Shown here: piece after piece, positions 58,819 through 64,000 of the stretch | How positions within the stretch are numbered: position 1 is the first letter of the stretch | Layout of the letters: the number at the start of each line of letters is the position of its first letter | Source: AC-32 sp038237925 | GTDB taxonomy: Bacteria > Actinomycetota > Thermoleophilia > Gaiellales > Gaiellaceae | Reading direction: 5' to 3' | NCBI GenBank assembly: GCA_038237925.1 | Contig: JBBRYF010000008.1 | Span: 53,062-117,061 of the forward strand | DNA: 64,000 bases | Notes under the pieces: generated by a model | What the model was told of the DNA's origin: nothing | Database searches by the model: none | The model's input: the letters and a program-made list of their open reading frames with translations, nothing else | Program-made: the position numbers and the translations under genes

Positions 58819-59876
58819 CAGCCGTCGCTCTTCTCGTTCGACTCGTCACCCGAGGACTCGAGCTTCGTCGGCTCCTCGACCTGCTTCTCGGTCGTGGTGG
58901 TGTCAGGGCCGTCTGCGACCGGCGCCGAGACTGCCTGCGTCTCCGGCTCGACGGGCGGCTGCTCCCGACCATCGGCCGAGGTCGCTGCCTCGTCGGTGCG
59001 AGGGCGCTCGACGTTGTCCTGGGCGCGCGGACGGCCACGACCGCCGCCGCTGCCGGGCCGGCGCGGACCGCCCGGGCCGCCCTGGCCCTTGCGCCGCTTC
59101 ACCGGGCCGAGGCCTTCGCGGTCCTGGCTGCGGCCGCGCCCGCTCTCACGGGAGGCGCCGAGACCCTCTGCGGTGCCGCCCCGGCGGCGCGCCTGGTCCT
59201 GGTCGCCGAGCCGCGAGTCGCCGCGGTGCGTGACGCCCTCGTAGCCCTCGGGCATGATCTCGCCCTTGTTGATCCAGACCTTGACGCCGATCCGGCCATA
59301 GGTCGTCTTCGCCTCGGCGAAGCCGTAGTCGATGTCGGCGCGGATCGTGTGCAGCGGCACGCGGCCCTCCGAGTAGCTCTCGGAGCGGCTCATCTCGGTG
59401 CCGGCCAGCCGGCCGCCGCACTGAACCTTCACTCCCTGGGCGCCGGAGCGGATCGCGGAGGCGAGCGAGCGCTTCATCGCACGCCGGAAGCTGACGCGGT
59501 TCTGAAGCTGCTCGGCGATCGACTGCGCGACGAGCTTGGCGTCGAGCTCCGGACGCTTGATCTCATTGATGTTGATGTGAACGGCCTTGTTGGTCATGCC
59601 GTGCACCTCCTTGCGGAGGGCGTCCACCTCGACACCGGACTTGCCGATTACGATCCCGGGCCGCGCGGTGTAGATGTCGATCGTGATCCGCTGGGCGTCC
59701 TTGCGGATCAGAATGTCGGACAGGCCCGCGTGCTCGAGCTTGCCGTAGATGTGCTCGCGGATCTTGATGTCCTCGAGCAGGTACGCCGGGAACTCCTTCG
59801 TGCCCGTGTACCAGTTCGACTTCCAGTCGTGGATGACGCCGACCCGCAGGCCGCCGGGGTGGATCTTCTGGCCCAT
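58818..59876 (-). CDS. rpsC: Ribosomal protein S3 with long C-terminal extension
   Basis: 352 residues, against about 210-240 usually. GQKIHPGGLRVGVIHDWKSN, a KH domain (ARPGIVIGKSGVEVDALRKE) and VKVWINKGEIMPEG define S3. About 130 further residues begin with Arg/Gly-rich sequence (RRKGQGGPGGPRRPGSGGGR) and end acidic (EEPTKLESSGDESNEKSDG). The tail would sit near the mRNA entry site. Role unknown. Confidence 0.95.
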   Translation of the reverse strand: MGQKIHPGGLRVGVIHDWKSNWYTGTKEFPAYLLEDIKIREHIYGKLEHAGLSDILIRKDAQRITIDIYTARPGIVIGKSGVEVDALRKEVHGMTNKAVHININEIKRPELDAKLVAQSIAEQLQNRVSFRRAMKRSLASAIRSGAQGVKVQCGGRLAGTEMSRSESYSEGRVPLHTIRADIDYGFAEAKTTYGRIGVKVWINKGEIMPEGYEGVTHRGDSRLGDQDQARRRGGTAEGLGASRESGRGRSQDREGLGPVKRRKGQGGPGGPRRPGSGGGRGRPRAQDNVERPRTDEAATSADGREQPPVEPETQAVSAPVADGPDTTTTEKQVEEPTKLESSGDESNEKSDG

Positions 59877-60365
59877 CTAGGCCTTCGCCTCCTCGGTCTT
59901 CTTCTTGGTCGCCGGCTTGCGCTTGGGCGTTGACTTCTTCTCCGTGCTCTCGGCCTTGGGCTCCTCGGCCGTCGCGGCCTCGGCCTTCGGCTTCGGCACC
60001 GGCTCAGGCGGGCGCTCGCGCTGCGTGAGGCGCACGGTGATGTGGCAGGTCGGCTTGCGGATCCGGGCGGCGCGGCCGCGCGCACGCGCGCGCCAGCGCT
60101 TCAGCACCGGGCCCTCGTCCACGAACACCGACGAGACGATGAGCTCGTCGCCGACGAGGTTGTGGTTGGCCTCCGCGTTCGCGATCGCAGACCGCAGCAC
60201 CTTCTCGATCTCGCGCGCGGCCGCGCGCTGCGTGAAGGCGAGCACGGTCCGCGCCTCCGGGACCGGGCGGCCCCGGATGTGCTCGACCACGAGCCGGGCC
60301 TTGCGGGGCGACATGTGCACCCACTTGGCCACGGCCTGAACCTCCTGGCGCTCAACCGTCGCCAT
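59877..60365 (-). CDS. rplV: Ribosomal protein L22 with Lys-rich tail
   Basis: 162 residues. AVAKWVHMSPRKARLVVEHI and LRSAIANAEANHNLVGDEL are L22; the beta-hairpin reaching the exit tunnel is in RARGRAARIRKPTCHITV. About 45 extra C-terminal residues are Lys/Pro/Glu-rich (KKSTPKRKPATKKKTEEAKA). ATG 60365 is 3 bp after the rpsS stop. Confidence 0.96.
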   Translation of the reverse strand: MATVERQEVQAVAKWVHMSPRKARLVVEHIRGRPVPEARTVLAFTQRAAAREIEKVLRSAIANAEANHNLVGDELIVSSVFVDEGPVLKRWRARARGRAARIRKPTCHITVRLTQRERPPEPVPKPKAEAATAEEPKAESTEKKSTPKRKPATKKKTEEAKA

Positions 60366-60368
60366 GGC

Positions 60369-60650
60369 TTAGCGCTTCACCTCCGTCTTGCGATCGCCGG
60401 AGTGGCCGCGGAAGGTCCGCGTCGGCGCGAACTCGCCGAGCTTGTGGCCGACCATCTGCTCGCTGATGAAGACGGGCACGTGCTTGCGGCCGTCGTGGAC
60501 CGCGATCGTGTGCCCGACCATCTCCGGGAAGATCGTCGACGAGCGCGACCAGGTCCGGATCATCTGCTTCGACCCGGTGTCGTTCATCGAGCTGACGCGC
60601 TTGAGCAGCCGCTCCTCCACGAACGGCCCCTTCTTGCTTGATCTACTCAA
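60369..60650 (-). CDS. rpsS: Ribosomal protein S19
   Basis: 93 residues. SRSSKKGPFVEERLLKRVSS and VGHKLGEFAPTRTFRGHSGD are diagnostic. Start is TTG 60650 with GAGGAGAGG upstream on the minus strand, a strong ribosome site compensating for the weak start codon. A hairpin lies between this gene and rplB. Confidence 0.96.
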   Translation of the reverse strand: MSRSSKKGPFVEERLLKRVSSMNDTGSKQMIRTWSRSSTIFPEMVGHTIAVHDGRKHVPVFISEQMVGHKLGEFAPTRTFRGHSGDRKTEVKR

Positions 60651-60694
60651 CCTCTCCTCAACTTTCTACGAGCGGAGCGAAGTACAAACCAGCT

Positions 60695-60724
60695 CCCGGG
60701 AAAATGCGGAGCATTTTTGCCGGG
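60695..60724 (-). promoter_or_regulatory. Hairpin in the rplB-rpsS gap
   Basis: CCCGG-G-AAAATGC and GCATTTT-TG-CCGGG pair around GGA (TCC in the transcript). It starts 3 bp from the rplB stop and lies 45 bp before rpsS. The loop matches that of the family-1 hairpins. Possible RNA processing, pausing or regulatory site. Confidence 0.5.
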
Positions 60725-60727
60725 TGA

Positions 60728-61570
<843 letters not shown>

Positions 61571-61595
61571 CAGTGGCTCTCCTGGTGACGGTTTC

Positions 61596-61710
61596 GCGTC
61601 TCTGGTGTGCGAGGCGCAAGCAGCGCAAGGACGCAGGGAGCGCCCATGCCCGGAGGCATGGGCGTGACTGAGGACGCGGCGATGCGCCGTGCATCGCTCG
61701 CCAGAGGCGC
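61596..61710. repeat. Palindromic repeat family 1, copy D (between rplW and rplB)
   Basis: Core AAGGACGCAGGGAG (61627-61640), perfect 10-bp hairpin CGCCCATGCC-CGGA-GGCATGGGCG (61641-61664), then GACTGAGGACGC. Outer arms GCGTCTCTGG (61596-61605) and CCAGAGGCGC (61701-61710) pair with one G-T. The hairpin sequence differs entirely from copies C and E but the pairing is kept. Confidence 0.9.
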
Positions 61711-61733
61711 ACTAACTGTTGCCGGGAGAGCCA

Positions 61734-62030
61734 CTAGGCCTGAGCCCCCTCGAAGATCTCGATCGTCTCGCCCTCGCGCAGCTGCACGATCGCTTTCTTC
61801 CAGCCGGGCTTCTTGCCGCTGATCATCCCGCGGCGCTTCGGCTTCGGCTGCACCTTGAGCATGTTCACACCCTGCACGCGCACGCCGAAGAGCTCCTCGA
61901 CGGCCTGGCGGACCTGCGTCTTGTGCGCGTCGGGATGGACGCGGAAGGCGTACTTGCGCTGCTCGATCAGCTCGTAGCTCTTCTCGGAGACCACGGGCGC
62001 TAGCAGGACCTGGTTCGGGTGGAGGCTCAT
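61734..62030 (-). CDS. rplW: Ribosomal protein L23
   Basis: 98 residues at the tunnel exit. LLAPVVSEKSYELIEQRKYA and VRQAVEELFGVRVQGVNMLK are typical. Repeats D and E flank it on both sides, so it is the only gene in this block with about 160-bp gaps at each end. Confidence 0.97.
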   Translation of the reverse strand: MSLHPNQVLLAPVVSEKSYELIEQRKYAFRVHPDAHKTQVRQAVEELFGVRVQGVNMLKVQPKPKRRGMISGKKPGWKKAIVQLREGETIEIFEGAQA

Positions 62031-62052
62031 TAGCGGTCACCTCTTGTGCAAA

Positions 62053-62174
62053 TCGTGCGCTGCAGGAGCGAAAAGCCCGCCTCGCAAGGACGCAGGGAGT
62101 GTTCGTAGCCGGAGGCTACGGGCGCGACTGAGGACGCCGCGAGGCGGAGCTTTGCAGCCCCCTGCAGCGTGCGA
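62053..62174. repeat. Palindromic repeat family 1, copy E (between rplD and rplW)
   Basis: Core AAGGACGCAGGGAG (62086-62099), hairpin CGTAGCC-GGA-GGCTACG (62104-62120), then GACTGAGGACGCCGC. A perfect 9-bp outer stem CCGCCTCGC / GCGAGGCGG (62077-62085, 62139-62147) and terminal arms of 14 nt (12 matching) enclose it. About 122 bp; nearly the whole rplD-rplW gap. Confidence 0.9.
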
Positions 62175-62193
62175 GATGTGCGGGAGGGGACCG

Positions 62194-62811
62194 TCAAGAC
62201 GCGCTCCCCTGCACCTGCTCGAGCGCCGGCTCGGTGACTAGCAGCGAGCGGGCCCAGACGACCTGCTGCACCTCGAGCTCGGCCGGAACGGTGATCCGGA
62301 CCCGATCGAGGTTGCGGAAGGACTTGATCAGCATCTCCTCATCGGGCTGCGCGACGATCAGCAGCGGGAACTCCTTGCCCCACGAGCCGACGAGCTCGAG
62401 CGCGGCCTTTGTCGATGGCGCGTCGAACGCGCTCGGGTCGAGCACGCCGAGAGTGCCGCCCTGCGCATGTGCCGAAAGCGCGCTCCGCAGGGCGGCCTTA
62501 CGCGCCTTGCGGTTGACCTTGCCGACGAAGTTGCGGTCGTTCGGCGGAAACGCCATGCCGCCGCCGGTCCAGTGCGGCGCACGGGTCGAGCCTGCGCGGG
62601 CGCGGCCGGTGCCCTTCTGGCGCCACGGCTTGGAGCGGCCGCCTGCGACGAGACCGCGGCTCTTGCCGCCGCGCGTGGCCGCGCGAGCCTCGTTCTGCTC
62701 CGCGCGAACCGTCTCGTGGACGAGGTGCGACTTCACGTCGGTCGCGAACACGCCCTCCTCGAGGGAAACGGTCTTCGACGAGCCGAGCACGGGTGCCTTA
62801 GGCGCGGCCAC
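62194..62811 (-). CDS. rplD: Ribosomal protein L4
   Basis: 205 residues. RAATRGGKSRGLVAGGRSKP and WRQKGTGRARAGSTRAPHWT are the L4 loop reaching the exit tunnel. In many bacteria L4 also represses the S10 operon; no evidence here. GTG 62811 lies 14 bp inside rplC. Confidence 0.97.
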   Translation of the reverse strand: MAAPKAPVLGSSKTVSLEEGVFATDVKSHLVHETVRAEQNEARAATRGGKSRGLVAGGRSKPWRQKGTGRARAGSTRAPHWTGGGMAFPPNDRNFVGKVNRKARKAALRSALSAHAQGGTLGVLDPSAFDAPSTKAALELVGSWGKEFPLLIVAQPDEEMLIKSFRNLDRVRITVPAELEVQQVVWARSLLVTEPALEQVQGSAS

Positions 62812-63424
62812 GGCCCTTGTCCTCCCTGACCTCGACGTAGCCGTTCTTAGGGCCGGGCACAGCGCCCTTGACGAGCAGCAGGTTCCGCTGCGGGTCGATC
62901 TCGTGCACCGTCAGCCCGACCTGCGTCACACGCTTGCCGCCCATCCGGCCGGCCATCTTCATCCCCTTGAACACGCGCGAGGGCGTGGCCGAGGCGCCGA
63001 TCGAGCCGGGCTTGCGGACGTTGTGCGAGCCGTGCGAGACCGGGCCGCGCGAGAAGTTGTGCCGCTTGATCGTGCCCGCGAAGCCCTTGCCGATCCCGAT
63101 CCCCGAGACCTTGACGCGGTCGCCCGGCTCGAAGGTCTCGACGGTGACGGGCTCGCCGACGGTGAGCTCGGTCGTGCCGCGAAACTCGACGAGCTTCCGG
63201 TGCGGCCCGGCCTGGCCGAGCTGCCCGAGCCGCGCCTTCGTCACCTTCCGCTCGGCGACCTGGTCGAACGCGAGCTGGACGGCTTCGTAGCCGTCCGAGT
63301 CGACCGTCTTCACGCGGACGATCGGGCAGGGCCCGGCCTCGATCACCGTGACCGGTGTCACCTCGCCCGTCTCCGGGTCGAAGAGCTGGGTCATGCCGAG
63401 CTTCTTGCCGACGATGCCTTTCAC
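62798..63424 (-). CDS. rplC: Ribosomal protein L3
   Basis: 208 residues. KGIVGKKLGMTQLFDPETGE, GFAGTIKRHNFSRGPVSHGS and RKPGSIGASATPSRVFKGMK are diagnostic. GTG 63424 overlaps the rpsJ stop by 4 bp. Confidence 0.98.
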   Translation of the reverse strand: MKGIVGKKLGMTQLFDPETGEVTPVTVIEAGPCPIVRVKTVDSDGYEAVQLAFDQVAERKVTKARLGQLGQAGPHRKLVEFRGTTELTVGEPVTVETFEPGDRVKVSGIGIGKGFAGTIKRHNFSRGPVSHGSHNVRKPGSIGASATPSRVFKGMKMAGRMGGKRVTQVGLTVHEIDPQRNLLLVKGAVPGPKNGYVEVREDKGRGRA

Positions 63425-63729
63425 AATTTGATCTCGATGTCTACTCCGGCCGGGAGGTCGAGCCGCATCAGTGAGTCGACCGTCTTCGGCGTGGGCGAGT
63501 GGATGTCGATCAGCCGCTTGTGCGTGCGCACCTCGAAGTGCTCCCGCGAGTCCTTGTCCTTGAAGGGGCTTCGGATCACGCAGTAGACGTTCTTCTCGGT
63601 GGGCAGGGGCACGGGACCGGTGATGGTCGCGCCGGTGCGCTGGGCGGTCTCCACGATCTGGCTCGCAGACTTGTCGAGCTGCTGATGGTCGTAGCCCTTG
63701 AGTCGGATGCGGATCTTGCTCTGCGGCAC
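63421..63729 (-). CDS. rpsJ: Ribosomal protein S10
   Basis: 102 residues, also NusE partner in antitermination. SKIRIRLKGYDHQQLDKSAS and TGPVPLPTEKNVYCVIRSPF are typical. GTG 63729, 10 bp after tuf, first gene of the S10 operon in this block. Confidence 0.98.
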   Translation of the reverse strand: MPQSKIRIRLKGYDHQQLDKSASQIVETAQRTGATITGPVPLPTEKNVYCVIRSPFKDKDSREHFEVRTHKRLIDIHSPTPKTVDSLMRLDLPAGVDIEIKL

Positions 63730-63739
63730 CGGCGCTCCC

Positions 63740-64000
<261 letters not shown>

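Overview
The window is a dense stretch of high-GC chromosome, with few gaps above 150 bp and none above 300 bp without a gene. Gene content, GTG/TTG starts, small CxxC proteins, a DUF6636-type secreted protein, VanW and L,D-transpeptidase proteins and zinc-binding S14 point to an actinobacterium. My best guess is the class Thermoleophilia (Gaiellales/Solirubrobacterales); that placement is inference from general resemblance, not from a search.

Layout. 1-6215: end of a subtilisin-like protease, folate genes folP-folB, and a two-gene heterodimeric ABC exporter. 6240-11160: an exported protein of unknown function, a small membrane protein, and the operon tilS-hpt-ftsH (minus strand). 11322-19694: a small exported protein, a GNAT acetyltransferase divergent from purine nucleoside phosphorylase, a lipid kinase, and cell-envelope genes (large exported protein, L,D-transpeptidase, VanW protein). 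19717-27405: acyl-CoA metabolism (SDR, two acyl-CoA dehydrogenases, enolase-superfamily protein, CaiB/BaiF CoA-transferase), a TetR regulator with an MFS transporter, and a REP-associated tyrosine transposase (RAYT) with inverted ends. 27402-33366: NfeD/SPFH pair, HAD phosphatase, phosphotransferase, nitrilase-family hydrolase, MFS transporter, three tiny proteins and a frameshifted nucleotidyltransferase. 33557-45455: tRNA-Pro, alpha/beta hydrolase, a leader-peptide/terminator unit before a small protein, Ku, an acyl-CoA synthetase, NlpC/P60 and 3D-domain cell-wall proteins, an orphan response regulator, DacB, LigA and TruA. 45534-64000: a VIT-family metal transporter, then on the minus strand the alpha, spc and S10 ribosomal operons as one almost gapless block, ending in the 3' part of tuf. 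An M29 aminopeptidase sits between map and infA.

Two genome-wide habits stand out. First, many genes have an actinobacterial -10 hexamer (TAnnnT, or nAnnnT) whose last T lies 7-10 nt before the start codon, so transcripts should be leaderless or nearly so. Several divergent pairs use overlapping or abutting -10 elements and have predicted transcription starts only 18-26 bp apart. Second, intergenic spaces hold at least three families of structured palindromic repeats. The most striking has a fixed core (AAGGACGCAGGGAG - variable hairpin - GACTGAGGACG) inside variable outer stems; five copies are present, three of them inside the ribosomal protein operons.

Several ribosomal proteins carry long low-complexity tails (S17 N-terminal, S3, L15, S5 and L22 C-terminal). 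Start codons were chosen from promoter spacing, Shine-Dalgarno sites and family length; all coordinates were read by hand.
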